The notes beneath the pieces were generated by a model. It was not told the origin of the DNA. It was given only the letters and a program-made list of their open reading frames with translations, and did no database searches. The position numbers were made by a program, and so were the translations under genes. A stretch of DNA of 64,000 nucleotides. Origin: Actinophytocola sp. GTDB taxonomy: Bacteria; Actinomycetota; Actinomycetes; Mycobacteriales; Pseudonocardiaceae. The stretch covers positions 1 through 64,000 of the forward strand of contig NZ_WHTD01000009.1 of the NCBI RefSeq assembly GCF_009379765.1. The letters run 5' to 3'. Below are positions 1-8,335 of this stretch, piece by piece; the stretch's first letter is position 1; each line of letters begins with the position of its first letter.

Positions 1-2
1 CG

Positions 3-77
3 ACCGGCAAGGACGCCTGCGCGATCGGCCGGGACCTGGCCACCTCGGCGTGGGCCCAGCTCCCGGCCCGGGACTAG
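3..77 (+). CDS. C-terminal fragment of an unidentified protein, cut by the window edge
   Basis: An open frame enters from the left edge and reads TGKDACAIGRDLATSAWAQL, then four residues and a TAG stop. The composition looks like coding sequence, but 24 residues are too few to name a family. The stop codon lies inside the left end of the inverted-repeat element that follows, so the element may have supplied the present stop. The real 5' part is outside the window. Confidence 0.45.
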   Translation, partial: TGKDACAIGRDLATSAWAQLPARD

Positions 78-271
78 TGTCCCCCGCCGGAAGTTCGTCA
101 CCTGATTCGCCGGCCCAGCTTCCTGCTGGCGGCGTTGCCGGACCGCCCAAACTGGCGCTACGCCACCGAGCCCGACAAGTAACAGCACCGGTACGAGGAC
201 GAACCGGCGCCTTGCCAGCAGAAACCTGGACTCGCCGACTCAAGCAACAGACTCCCGGCGGGGGACACTAG
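74..271. repeat. MITE-like element with long imperfect terminal inverted repeats
   Basis: The sequence begins CTAGTGTCCCCCGCCGG and ends with its complement, CCGGCGGGGGACACTAG. When the left end is read against the complement of the right end, similarity continues inward for about 65 bases (for example the shared TTCTGCTGGC or TCCTGCTGGC blocks). The whole 198-bp unit can fold into one long imperfect hairpin, and it holds no convincing gene. Such short non-coding units with terminal inverted repeats are typical of MITEs moved in trans by a transposase, but no transposase is present here. It could also act as a bidirectional terminator between the converging genes on each side. Confidence 0.55.
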
Positions 272-273
272 CG

Positions 274-894
274 TCAGTCCTTGCGGTTGGTCAGGGCGAG
301 GCTCGCGCCGAGGCCGATCATCATCAGGCCGCCGGTGCCGCCGATCATCCGCAGGCGGCGCGGGGAGCGCGCGAACCACGTCCTGGCCGTCCCCGCGACG
401 AAGGCCCACACGCTGTCGCACAGCACGGCGATCACCGGGAACAGCGTGCCCAGCACCAGCATCTGCAGCGAGCCGTCGGTGAACTGCGGCAGCACGACCA
501 CCAGGAACACGATCGTCTTCGGGTTGGTGACGCCCACCACGACACCGGCACGCAACGCGCGGGCCGGGCCGATGCGCGGAGCCGACTCGACGAGCGCCTC
601 GGTGACCTTGCGGCGGTGCCGGATCGCCTGCACGCCCAGGTAGACCAGGTACGCGGCGCCGGCCAGCTTGATCGCCGTGAACGCTGCGGCCGACCGCTCC
701 ACGATCACCCCGACGCCGAACGCCACGGCCACCACCTGCAAGTACGCGCCCGTCGCGTTGCCCACGACGGTGAGCAGCGCCTCGCGGCGCCCGACGGTCA
801 GCGCGCGACCGATGGTGAACAGCACGCTCGGCCCCGGGATCACGATCAGGACCAACGACAGGGCGGCGAACGCGAGGACGTGGCTCGTCGACAT
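274..894 (-). CDS. LysE/RhtB-family amino-acid exporter
   Basis: The predicted 206-residue membrane protein has the length and layout of LysE/RhtB exporters, which push amino acids or related small molecules out of the cell. It starts MSTSHVLAFAALSLVLIVIP and carries the family hallmark PGPSVLFTIGRALTVGRREA at about residues 20-39, followed by roughly six hydrophobic segments and the NPKTIVFLVVVLPQF segment common in the family. A longer open frame extends upstream to 1050, but its extra 52 residues are arginine-rich, not conserved in style, and overlap the neighbouring gene, so the ATG at 894 is chosen. The upstream DUF998 gene is 13 bases away on the same strand, so co-transcription is likely. 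The substrate cannot be told from sequence. Confidence 0.85.
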   Translation of the reverse strand: MSTSHVLAFAALSLVLIVIPGPSVLFTIGRALTVGRREALLTVVGNATGAYLQVVAVAFGVGVIVERSAAAFTAIKLAGAAYLVYLGVQAIRHRRKVTEALVESAPRIGPARALRAGVVVGVTNPKTIVFLVVVLPQFTDGSLQMLVLGTLFPVIAVLCDSVWAFVAGTARTWFARSPRRLRMIGGTGGLMMIGLGASLALTNRKD

Positions 895-907
895 CACGAT
901 GGAGAGA

Positions 908-1567
908 CTAGGCGGGCACCGCCACCACGTCGTCCGATTTTGCCCGCACCAGCACGCCGAGCACGACGACGGTGATCGCGGCGACCGCGGTGACCGTGAT
1001 CGCCCGCTCCACCAGGCCCAGCGGCACGAACAGCCACCACGGCCCGCCACCGCCGGCCATCCGCACGACGCCGATGAGGATCAGCCCGAACGAGCCGAGC
1101 GACGCGAGCCCGAACCCCTGCGCGGCGAGCCGCCAGCCCACCGACGTCGGGAACGCACGCCGCGCGACGACGATCACCGCGAGCGGCAGCGAGACGAACC
1201 CGACCACGCTGGCGTAGCGGTGGATCGTCCCGCCCATGCTCGGCCCGACCGTCCAGTCCGTCTTGGTGAACCAGACGATCACCAGCAGGCTCAGTGTCCA
1301 CAGTGCACCCAGCGCGGTGCAGCCGGAGAGCGGGCGGATGACCCCCTGCCTTACCAGGACGCCGAAGGCCAGCACCGAGCCGATGGCCACGAGCAGCACG
1401 GCCACGTCGAAGATCCACTTGTTCGGCCCCAGCGCGTACTGGCTGAGCGTGCGCCGGACCGGGCTGATCTCGTTGGTCGGCGGCAGCACGTGCAGCGCCA
1501 GCATCAGCACCACCCCGGCGACCAGCGAGCCGAGGCTCGCCAGCGCCACCGCTCTTCCCGAGGACAT
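908..1567 (-). CDS. DUF998-family integral membrane protein
   Basis: This 219-residue protein has about six hydrophobic segments. Its early SPVRRTLSQYALGPNKW stretch, between the first and second membrane spans, is the usual signature of the DUF998 family, whose function is unknown. The C-terminus, RAKSDDVVAVPA, is cytosolic-looking. It probably forms a two-gene transcript with the LysE-type exporter 13 bases downstream; no functional link between the two is known. The next gene upstream, the TetR regulator, is also on the minus strand and ends 57 bases away. Confidence 0.75.
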   Translation of the reverse strand: MSSGRAVALASLGSLVAGVVLMLALHVLPPTNEISPVRRTLSQYALGPNKWIFDVAVLLVAIGSVLAFGVLVRQGVIRPLSGCTALGALWTLSLLVIVWFTKTDWTVGPSMGGTIHRYASVVGFVSLPLAVIVVARRAFPTSVGWRLAAQGFGLASLGSFGLILIGVVRMAGGGGPWWLFVPLGLVERAITVTAVAAITVVVLGVLVRAKSDDVVAVPA

Positions 1568-1624
1568 GCGTTCGACATTAACGAGCGAAGGTGAGAGAAA
1601 GGTAAGAAGACAAACCGGACGAAG

Positions 1625-2371
1625 TCAGCCGCGGCCGTCGATCAGCACCGCGATCCCGTCCAGCAGCCGCGCGAGCCCGAACACGAAGTCCTCGTCGGGC
1701 AGCTCCTCCGCCGGCTCGAACACCTCGGCGTCGAGCACCTCGCGCAGCGCCGGGAACTCCGCGGGGTCGGTGAGCGCGCCGAGGATCTTGCCGTAGTTGG
1801 CGAGGATCCCGATGGCCGTCGGGTCACCGGAGGACAGTGCCGCGTCGATCTGCGCGCTCAGCATCGCCCAGCTGCGGGTGTAGCTGGTGAGGGTCAGGAT
1901 CACCGACATCTTCTCGCCCGGATGCAGCGGGGTGCCCGCCAGGCAGCGCAGCCCCTGCTCGAGGAACGTGATCGTGTTGGGCGTGACCGGCGGCCCGCTG
2001 ATCGGCACCTGGAGCACCCACAGGTGCCGGCGGTACGCGGCGAGCTCGGCCCACGACCACCGCTCCAACCCGGGACGCCAGCCGTCGTCGCCCGCGACCT
2101 GCGGCATCGGGCCGAGCGCGGCGTCGACCATCAGCGCGAGCAGCTCGTCCTTGGCCGAGACGTACCGGTAGAGCGCCATCGCCGACGTGCCGAGCTCCTT
2201 CGCGACCCGGCTCATCGACACCGCGCCGATCCCCTCGGCGGCGGCGACCGTGACCCCTGCGGCCACGACCCGCTCGAGGCTCAGGGCCGCCTTCGGCCCC
2301 TTGGTCGGCCGCGCCCGCACGCCCCAGGCCAGCTCGAAGCTGGCCGGGAGGCCGGTGCCGCTCTCACTCAT
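1625..2371 (-). CDS. TetR/AcrR-family transcriptional regulator
   Basis: This 248-residue regulator has an N-terminal helix-turn-helix at about residues 40-80, including VSMSRVAKELGTSAMALYRY and VSAKDELLALMVDA, the typical TetR recognition helix region. The C-terminal ligand-binding domain is all-helical and variable, as usual. It is transcribed divergently from a two-gene drug-type ABC exporter starting at 2514, and the 142-base gap contains a tandem repeat that looks like an operator. The arrangement matches local TetR repressors that control a neighbouring exporter and are released by the exported compound. The ligand is unknown. Confidence 0.87.
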   Translation of the reverse strand: MSESGTGLPASFELAWGVRARPTKGPKAALSLERVVAAGVTVAAAEGIGAVSMSRVAKELGTSAMALYRYVSAKDELLALMVDAALGPMPQVAGDDGWRPGLERWSWAELAAYRRHLWVLQVPISGPPVTPNTITFLEQGLRCLAGTPLHPGEKMSVILTLTSYTRSWAMLSAQIDAALSSGDPTAIGILANYGKILGALTDPAEFPALREVLDAEVFEPAEELPDEDFVFGLARLLDGIAVLIDGRG

Positions 2372-2419
2372 CCCTGGTTCCTACCCCGAGCCGGCATCAG
2401 GGAAAAACCCCGATGCACT

Positions 2420-2456
2420 GTTTACGCCTTACGCATTAAAGTTTACGTCATACGCA
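2420..2456. promoter_or_regulatory. Tandem operator-like direct repeat in the TetR/ABC exporter intergenic region
   Basis: Two near-identical 16-base units, GTTTACGCCTTACGCA (2420-2435) and GTTTACGTCATACGCA (2441-2456), start exactly 21 bases apart, which is two turns of B-DNA. This A+T-richer block sits between divergent genes in otherwise GC-rich sequence, as expected of a promoter and regulator-binding region. Binding of the adjacent TetR protein is the simplest reading but is inferred. Confidence 0.5.
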
Positions 2457-2513
2457 GTGCGCGCTGTGGTTCACGAGCTGGTCCCCCGAACATCCTGAGG
2501 AGAGGGAATCCCC

Positions 2514-3468
<955 letters not shown>

Positions 3469-3476
<8 letters not shown>

Positions 3477-4248
3477 GCTCGTTCTCGCCCGCCCCGCCTC
3501 GTTCGGCGGCGACGCGCGCGTCATGATGGCCCGCTCACTCCGGCTGTCCCTCCGCAACATGGACGCGTTGTTCACCGCGCTGTTCCTGCCGGTCATGCTG
3601 ATGCTGCTGTTCGTGTACCTGTTCGGCGGCGCCATCGAGACCGGCACCGAGTACGTGACCTATGTGGTGCCCGGCGTGATCCTGCTGTGCGCGGGGTTCG
3701 GCTCCTCGCTCACCGCGGTCGCCGTCACCCAGGACATGAACGGCGGCATCATGGACCGCTTCCGGTCCATGGACATCGGCGGCGCCGCCGTGCTGGCCGG
3801 GCACGTGGTGGCGAGCATCAGCCGCAACCTGCTGTCCACGGTGCTGGTGCTGGCGGTGGCGTTCCTCATCGGGTTCCGGCCGCAGGCCGACCCGCTCGAC
3901 TACCTGGCCGCGGTCGGGGTCCTGCTGCTGTTCGTGCTCGCGTTCTCGTGGGTGTCCGCGGCGGTCGGGCTGATCACCCGGTCGGCCGAGGCGGCCGGCG
4001 GGTTCACGTTCTTCGTGATGTTCATGCCCTACCCGAGCAGCGCGTTCGTGCCGATCGACACGATGCCGTCGTGGATCCACGGGTTCGCCGAGCACCAGCC
4101 GTTCACGCCGGTGATCGAGTCGATGCGGGGTTTGCTGCTGGGGACGCCGATCGGCGACTCCGCCTGGCTGGCCGCCGCGTGGTGCGGCGGGATCCTGGTG
4201 GTCGCGGTGGCGGCCTCGGGCTTCCTGTTCCGCAGGCGGATCTCCTGA
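3469..4248 (+). CDS. DrrB-like ABC-2 type transporter permease
   Basis: This 259-residue membrane protein belongs to the ABC-2 permease family. It has six predicted hydrophobic segments, starting with MDALFTALFLPVMLMLLFVY, and a central FGSSLTAVAVTQDMNGGIMD loop followed by RFRSMDIGG, which is characteristic of DrrB and related exporters. It would form the membrane channel for the upstream ATPase, whose gene it overlaps. The pair is probably controlled by the divergent TetR regulator. Confidence 0.9.
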
Positions 4249-4284
4249 CGGGAACCGACCCGGCTCGGGCCACGTCCACGCGAC

Positions 4285-5091
4285 ATGAGACGGATGTGGC
4301 TCGTCATGGCCCTCTTCGCCCTGCTCGCGGGGTGCGGCGGCGGAACATCGGGCCAACCTCGGCCGAGAGCTGAACAGCTCTCGGCCGAGGTGCTGTCGTT
4401 CGACCCGGGTGGCTGGGCGCCACGGCGGGTGGCGGCGCTCAGCGACGCTCCGATCCATCTCGGGGCGTTCCTGAGCTGGTACGGCGGTGCCGACCCGGAC
4501 GCCGAGGCTCCTGAGGTCACCGCGGAGCCGGACACCACCTACCTGGCGGCCACCGACTCGACCGGCTGCCGGGCACCCGAGACGGTGCAGGTGTGGCGGA
4601 CCGGTACCGATCTCCAGGTGCGGTTCGTCGGCGGCGCCGACCACGAGGAGTGCGTGCGGGCGGTCGGCCCGGTCGCCTACCTCGCCGTGCCGGCCCGGCA
4701 GGTGCGCGGCGTCCGCACGATCGGCGGGGACCTGCCCGCCGACGCCGCCGGTCCTGGCCGGCTGACCGACTTCGTGCCGCTCGGCACGGTCCGGCTCGAC
4801 CCGGCCGCGGCCGAGCTCGGCGACACCGCCGCCCTTCGCGACCGCCTCGCCGCCGCGGGCGCCGATCCCGGTCCGGCGCTGGACCGGCCGGTGCCGGCGG
4901 GCAGCCGCGGCTTCGCGTTCGTCCTGGCGGGCTGCGCGGACACGGCCGCGGTGCTCCTGCTGGGCGACGGGCGGATCACCGCGGACCTGACCGGTGGCGA
5001 GGGCACGAACTGCGACGCGGCCGAGTACTACCTGGCGACCTTCGATGTCGACGCCGAGCTGGTCCCCGACGGCGCCGTGCCGGTTCGCTGA
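4285..5091 (+). CDS. Putative secreted lipoprotein of unknown function
   Basis: The 268-residue product begins with a short basic N-terminus, a hydrophobic stretch and the lipobox LLAGC (Cys 17), followed by a Gly/Ser-rich linker, so it should be lipid-anchored on the outer face of the membrane. Several cysteines in the mature part (for example in TGCRAPE, EECVRA, AGCADT and TNCDAA) could form disulfides. No family was recognised. It starts 36 bases after the ABC permease on the same strand and may be co-transcribed with the exporter. A strong hairpin follows about 75 bases after its stop. Confidence 0.7.
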   Translation: MRRMWLVMALFALLAGCGGGTSGQPRPRAEQLSAEVLSFDPGGWAPRRVAALSDAPIHLGAFLSWYGGADPDAEAPEVTAEPDTTYLAATDSTGCRAPETVQVWRTGTDLQVRFVGGADHEECVRAVGPVAYLAVPARQVRGVRTIGGDLPADAAGPGRLTDFVPLGTVRLDPAAAELGDTAALRDRLAAAGADPGPALDRPVPAGSRGFAFVLAGCADTAAVLLLGDGRITADLTGGEGTNCDAAEYYLATFDVDAELVPDGAVPVR

Positions 5092-5166
5092 CCCGTGCGC
5101 CGGATACGACGCGGCCGCACGCCGTCGATTCGAGGAGGCCGGCGGCACGGTCTGCTGGTAAGCGAC

Positions 5167-5203
5167 GATGGCTCCCGGCCGGGACGTCCGGTTGGGAGCC
5201 ATC
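5167..5203. terminator. Hairpin terminator between convergent genes
   Basis: GATGGCTCCC (5167-5176) pairs perfectly with GGGAGCCATC (5194-5203) around a 17-base loop. The hairpin lies between the end of the plus-strand lipoprotein gene and the end of the minus-strand XRE regulator, so it could stop transcripts from both sides. There is no long U-tract, as is common in actinobacteria. Confidence 0.6.
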
Positions 5204-5215
5204 TGCGTGCGCAGA

Positions 5216-6061
5216 TCAGCTCAGCGCGCGGAGGTCCTGCGCGGCCCGTTGGATGATGTGCCGTGCCTCCGCACCGGTCGCGGCGACCGACCAGAGCGCG
5301 TCCGCGATGCGGCCGTAGAGCGCGACGTCGGTCGGGTCACCGGTAGACGCGTCGTTGTGCAGCGTCTCGACGAGTACCTGGTCGTCGTCGAGGACGCAGA
5401 AGCCGTGCAGCGCCGGGACGGGCAGTACCGTGTTCATCGGGACGATGCCGAGGCGCACCGACCGGAGACCGTCCAGCGCGATCAACCGATCGAGCTGCGC
5501 GGCCATGACTGCCCGGTCGCCGATCGGGTGCCGTAGCGCGAACTCCGAGGTGAGCAGCTCGATCGTCTTCGTGGAGTCGTAGAGCACGGACTGGCGCAGC
5601 ATGCGGACGTGCACCGCCTGATCGGTGTCGTGCGGGGTGTTGCGGACGTCGGCGAGCGACCGGAACACGGCGGCGGCGTACTCGGCCGTCTGTAGGAGTC
5701 CAGGGACGAGGACGAGGTCGAACTGACGGATCGAGCTGGCACGCTGCTCCAGGGACGCCATGTCCTCCTGGACGGCACGGTGACCCGCGGCGGCCTGACG
5801 GGACCAGCGTGCCTCGTCGGCTCGAATCGACCGTAGGACGCCGCGCAGTCGATCAGCCTCGACTGCCGCCGTGCCGGTGAGGTCGCACCACGTGACGATG
5901 TCGGCGTCCGTGATGCCCTGCTTGCCGGTGAGGATCCGCGACACCTTGCTGGGCTGCCACCTCGCCGCCTGCGCGAGCTGGCGGCCGGACATGCCGGCGG
6001 CGCGCAGCATGACGGCCAGTTCGTCGGCGAGTGCGATCCGCCGCTGGTCCAGATCGGTCAA
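5216..6061 (-). CDS. XRE-family regulator with DUF5753 domain (Scr1 type)
   Basis: This 281-residue protein has an N-terminal helix-turn-helix at about residues 10-65 (MLRAAGMSGRQLAQAARWQP, then SKVSRILTGKQGITDADI) followed by a DUF5753 domain with the family phrase LVPGLLQTAEYAAAVF and the C-terminal DDDQVLVETLHNDASTGDP. Such proteins are abundant in actinomycetes, where they usually pair with a small DUF397 protein or a DUF6879 protein. Here a DUF6879 gene ends 15 bases upstream and probably shares its transcript. Characterised Scr1-type systems affect secondary metabolism and development; the target here is unknown. Confidence 0.88.
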   Translation of the reverse strand: MTDLDQRRIALADELAVMLRAAGMSGRQLAQAARWQPSKVSRILTGKQGITDADIVTWCDLTGTAAVEADRLRGVLRSIRADEARWSRQAAAGHRAVQEDMASLEQRASSIRQFDLVLVPGLLQTAEYAAAVFRSLADVRNTPHDTDQAVHVRMLRQSVLYDSTKTIELLTSEFALRHPIGDRAVMAAQLDRLIALDGLRSVRLGIVPMNTVLPVPALHGFCVLDDDQVLVETLHNDASTGDPTDVALYGRIADALWSVAATGAEARHIIQRAAQDLRALS

Positions 6062-6076
6062 GGGGCCTTCCGCGTG

Positions 6077-6613
6077 CTATTTCTGGTAGGTCAGGAGGTA
6101 CCGCTGGTGCGGTACCGCGCGTGGCCAGATCAGATCACGCCACGCGACGTGACGGTTGACCACCTCCGGTGCGACGCTCACGCGGGCACCGACGAACCGG
6201 CCGGCGGCGTCGAAGTCGAGGACGGCAACAACATTGTCGTCCACGAGGTAGTAGTCGTAGGTCGGCATGCCCACGTCGGCCGCGTCCGACGGGGTGACCC
6301 AGCGGACGTCCGCGCCGGCCTCGACGTTCATGTGGGTGAAGTCGAGCTGCATGCGCAGGTACTCGGTGAGGGGCTCGGTCAGCAGCCGAGCGCGTCCGAA
6401 CCGAACGCCTCGCCGACGCAGTCCCTGGACGTACTCCACCCAGGGACGGTCGTCCTCGGGGTCACGTCCAAGGCCGTCGCGCCAGCGGCTCAACAGGGTC
6501 GCGTCGATGGTGGAGTAGTCGCCTCGGCACTCCCACCGCCACATCGCGCCCCTCGCGGCGTCGAGCAGCGCGTCGACCTGGTCGGGCTCGACCCTGTTCC
6601 ACGTCGTCGTCAC
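6077..6613 (-). CDS. DUF6879-family protein
   Basis: This protein of about 178 residues has the DUF6879 pattern: RPWVEYVQGLRRRGVRFGR, then RLLTEPLTEYLRMQLDFTHM, then DVRWVTPSDA and a C-terminal RDLIWPRAVPHQRYL. An open frame continues upstream to 6748, but those 45 residues are arginine-rich. The GTG at 6611-6613 overlaps the stop of the small upstream gene in a GTGA junction and is taken as the start. DUF6879 proteins are often found beside Scr1-type XRE regulators, as here, and are thought to act with them. The mechanism is unknown. Confidence 0.78.
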   Translation of the reverse strand: MTTTWNRVEPDQVDALLDAARGAMWRWECRGDYSTIDATLLSRWRDGLGRDPEDDRPWVEYVQGLRRRGVRFGRARLLTEPLTEYLRMQLDFTHMNVEAGADVRWVTPSDAADVGMPTYDYYLVDDNVVAVLDFDAAGRFVGARVSVAPEVVNRHVAWRDLIWPRAVPHQRYLLTYQK

Positions 6614-6741
6614 TCGATGGGGTCCGCGAACCGCAGCAGGGCGGCGGGAATCTCGACGACGGTCCCGTCGCCGAGGCAGGTCGGTGAGCGACCGAGCTGT
6701 GCGAACGCGCCGACGCACCGTTGCGTGACCGTTGCTATCAC
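6610..6741 (-). CDS. Small conserved-looking protein of the XRE/DUF6879 module
   Basis: A 43-residue frame starts at a GTG (6739-6741) and includes CVGAFAQLGRSPTCLGDGTV, ending EIPAALLRFADPIE. Its stop overlaps the GTG of the DUF6879 gene by 4 bases (GTGA), a strong sign of translational coupling. The two cysteines and the tail resemble small proteins I have seen beside Scr1-type regulators, but the family assignment is from memory and uncertain. No clear ribosome site is visible before the GTG. It is divergent from the small gene at 6789. Confidence 0.5.
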   Translation of the reverse strand: MIATVTQRCVGAFAQLGRSPTCLGDGTVVEIPAALLRFADPIE

Positions 6742-6788
6742 TGTTCATATGTTGCTCAGAGCTGACTGTCTCGCCCTGGGAGTTCGCG

Positions 6789-7052
6789 ATGTTCCCGCCT
6801 GATGACCTGCTGCGCTCGGTCGCGCATTACGTCGAGCGCGTGGACAGCACCGCGCCGACCCCCGAGCAGGTCGACCTGGTCGTCGAGCTGGGCGCGCTGG
6901 CCCGCGCGATCGTCGAGCACTACCGGCGCGTCATGGCGCGCGAACCGGAGGACTGGTCGGCGCTCGCCGACGCCCTCGGCGGTGCGGTCAAGGCGTGCCG
7001 CCGGCAGGTCTTGACCGTCTTGGACGACGTCGGGGACTCGGGCGCTCGATAG
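6789..7052 (+). CDS. Small hypothetical helical protein
   Basis: The 87-residue product begins MFPPDDLLRSVAHYVERVDS, is acidic and appears all-helical, with no motif or membrane segment. A longer frame reaches upstream to 6732, but the ATG at 6789 has a GGGAG ribosome site and gives a better N-terminus. It is divergent from the XRE/DUF6879 module and may share its regulatory region. No family was recognised. Confidence 0.55.
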   Translation: MFPPDDLLRSVAHYVERVDSTAPTPEQVDLVVELGALARAIVEHYRRVMAREPEDWSALADALGGAVKACRRQVLTVLDDVGDSGAR

Positions 7053-7170
7053 TTCGGCTGCTGCTACGACGATGGACGTAACCGGACGGACCGGCCCGAA
7101 CACGTCGAGCCAGGGCATTACGGCCCCGGACGTGACCGGTCGACCTGGCCACATCTGGTACTGCCAGGTG

Positions 7171-8253
7171 CTACTCCTCCAGGGTCAGGAACGTCGTGTC
7201 CCCGTCCTCGTAGACAAGGATCTTTCCCGGGGCCCAGCTCAGCCGCATGCCGTCAGACGCGGCGAAGCGGTCGGCGCTGCGCAGCTCCCTCGGCTCGCCG
7301 CCCGGTTCGGCGACGACCTTCAGCTTGCCGGGCATCTCCACGTACGCGATGGCGTCGCCGTCCGGAGCCCAGGTCGGGTAGCCGACCTTGCCGTCGGCCA
7401 CCCGGACCGGGTCGCCGCCGCCGGCCGGGACCACCCTGGCCATTCCGCCGCCTGTCTGGTCGTACGCGCTGTACGAGGCCATCGAGTCGACCAGGAGCGA
7501 CTCGCCGTCCGGCGAGAACGAGAGCAGCATCCGGTCCTCGCCCTCCTTGCCGGCCATCAGCGTGTCGGGGTCACCGCCGGTGATGCTCGCCGCCATCACC
7601 TCCGGGCCCTGGTTGCCGCACGCCCACGCCACCCGGCCGGTCGTCCATGCCAGCGCCACCAGCTGCGGGGTCGCGCAGTCGACCTCGCGCAGGATGTGCA
7701 CGTCGCCGCCGTCCGCGGCCACGGTCATCAGGTGCATCCGGTCATCCTTCGCGGCACCACCGCGGGCGAAGCGGATCGTGCCGCCGTCCGGGGACCAGGA
7801 CGGCAGGACGTCGACCTTCGCGTCCGGGTCCGGCTCGAACAGGTCGTACTTGTCCACGCCGTCGTCGGTGAGGTTGCGCAGCTCGCCGGACTCGATGTCG
7901 AACACCCACACGTCCGGCTCCAGCAGCAGCCGCCAGAAGTCGTCGGTGAACACCAGGTGCTTGCCGTCCGGGGACCACTCGGCCCGCTGGATGTCCGGGT
8001 GCGCCTTGTCGCGGTCGACGCACTTGCGCTGGGAACCGTCCAGCGCCGTGACGCACATGTCGCCGAGGTGCAGCAGCCGGGTGCCGTCGGGCGAGAGCCG
8101 CATCGCGCCTTCCGCCGCGACCGGCTGGGTGCCGGTGACCCGCAGCGACTCCACGTCGACCGGGTGGCCGGGCAGCGGCATCCCGGCGCCACCCACCGTG
8201 GGCGAGCAACCGGCGAGCACCAGACCAGCGACGACGAGCACGACCCTGCGCAC
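7171..8253 (-). CDS. Secreted lipoprotein with TolB-like (PD40) beta-propeller
   Basis: This protein of about 360 residues has a signal peptide ending in the lipobox VLAGC and then at least five beta-propeller blades marked by SPDG-type motifs: LSPDGTRLLHLG, WSPDGKHLVFTDD, WSPDGGTIRFARG, FSPDGESLLVDS and WAPDGDAIAYVE. Such propellers, related to TolB and WD40-like PD40 repeats, usually bind partner proteins or ligands outside the membrane. An open frame begins at 8277, but that start lies inside a terminator stem. GTG 8253 is preceded by GGAGG at 8-base spacing (another GTG is at 8256). The role is unknown. Confidence 0.75.
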   Translation of the reverse strand: MRRVVLVVAGLVLAGCSPTVGGAGMPLPGHPVDVESLRVTGTQPVAAEGAMRLSPDGTRLLHLGDMCVTALDGSQRKCVDRDKAHPDIQRAEWSPDGKHLVFTDDFWRLLLEPDVWVFDIESGELRNLTDDGVDKYDLFEPDPDAKVDVLPSWSPDGGTIRFARGGAAKDDRMHLMTVAADGGDVHILREVDCATPQLVALAWTTGRVAWACGNQGPEVMAASITGGDPDTLMAGKEGEDRMLLSFSPDGESLLVDSMASYSAYDQTGGGMARVVPAGGGDPVRVADGKVGYPTWAPDGDAIAYVEMPGKLKVVAEPGGEPRELRSADRFAASDGMRLSWAPGKILVYEDGDTTFLTLEE

Positions 8254-8274
8254 CACGACCACCTCCGACGACAG

Positions 8275-8314
8275 CACGAAGCCGGCCCGATGGTCTCACC
8301 CGGCCGGCTTCGTG
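8275..8314 (-). terminator. Hairpin terminator after the glycosidase operon
   Basis: CACGAAGCCGGC (8275-8286) and GCCGGCTTCGTG (8303-8314) form a perfect 12-bp stem with a 16-base loop. It lies 22 bases beyond the end of the minus-strand glycosidase gene, in the right place to end the sugar-uptake operon before the lipoprotein gene. Confidence 0.7.
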
Positions 8315-8335
8315 GCGTGCTGGTTCGCCTGGGCG

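Noticed and set aside
7143-7169. A small inverted repeat ACCTGGC/GCCAGGT as a terminator
   Set aside because: Only 7 bp with a 13-base loop; too weak to report as a feature.
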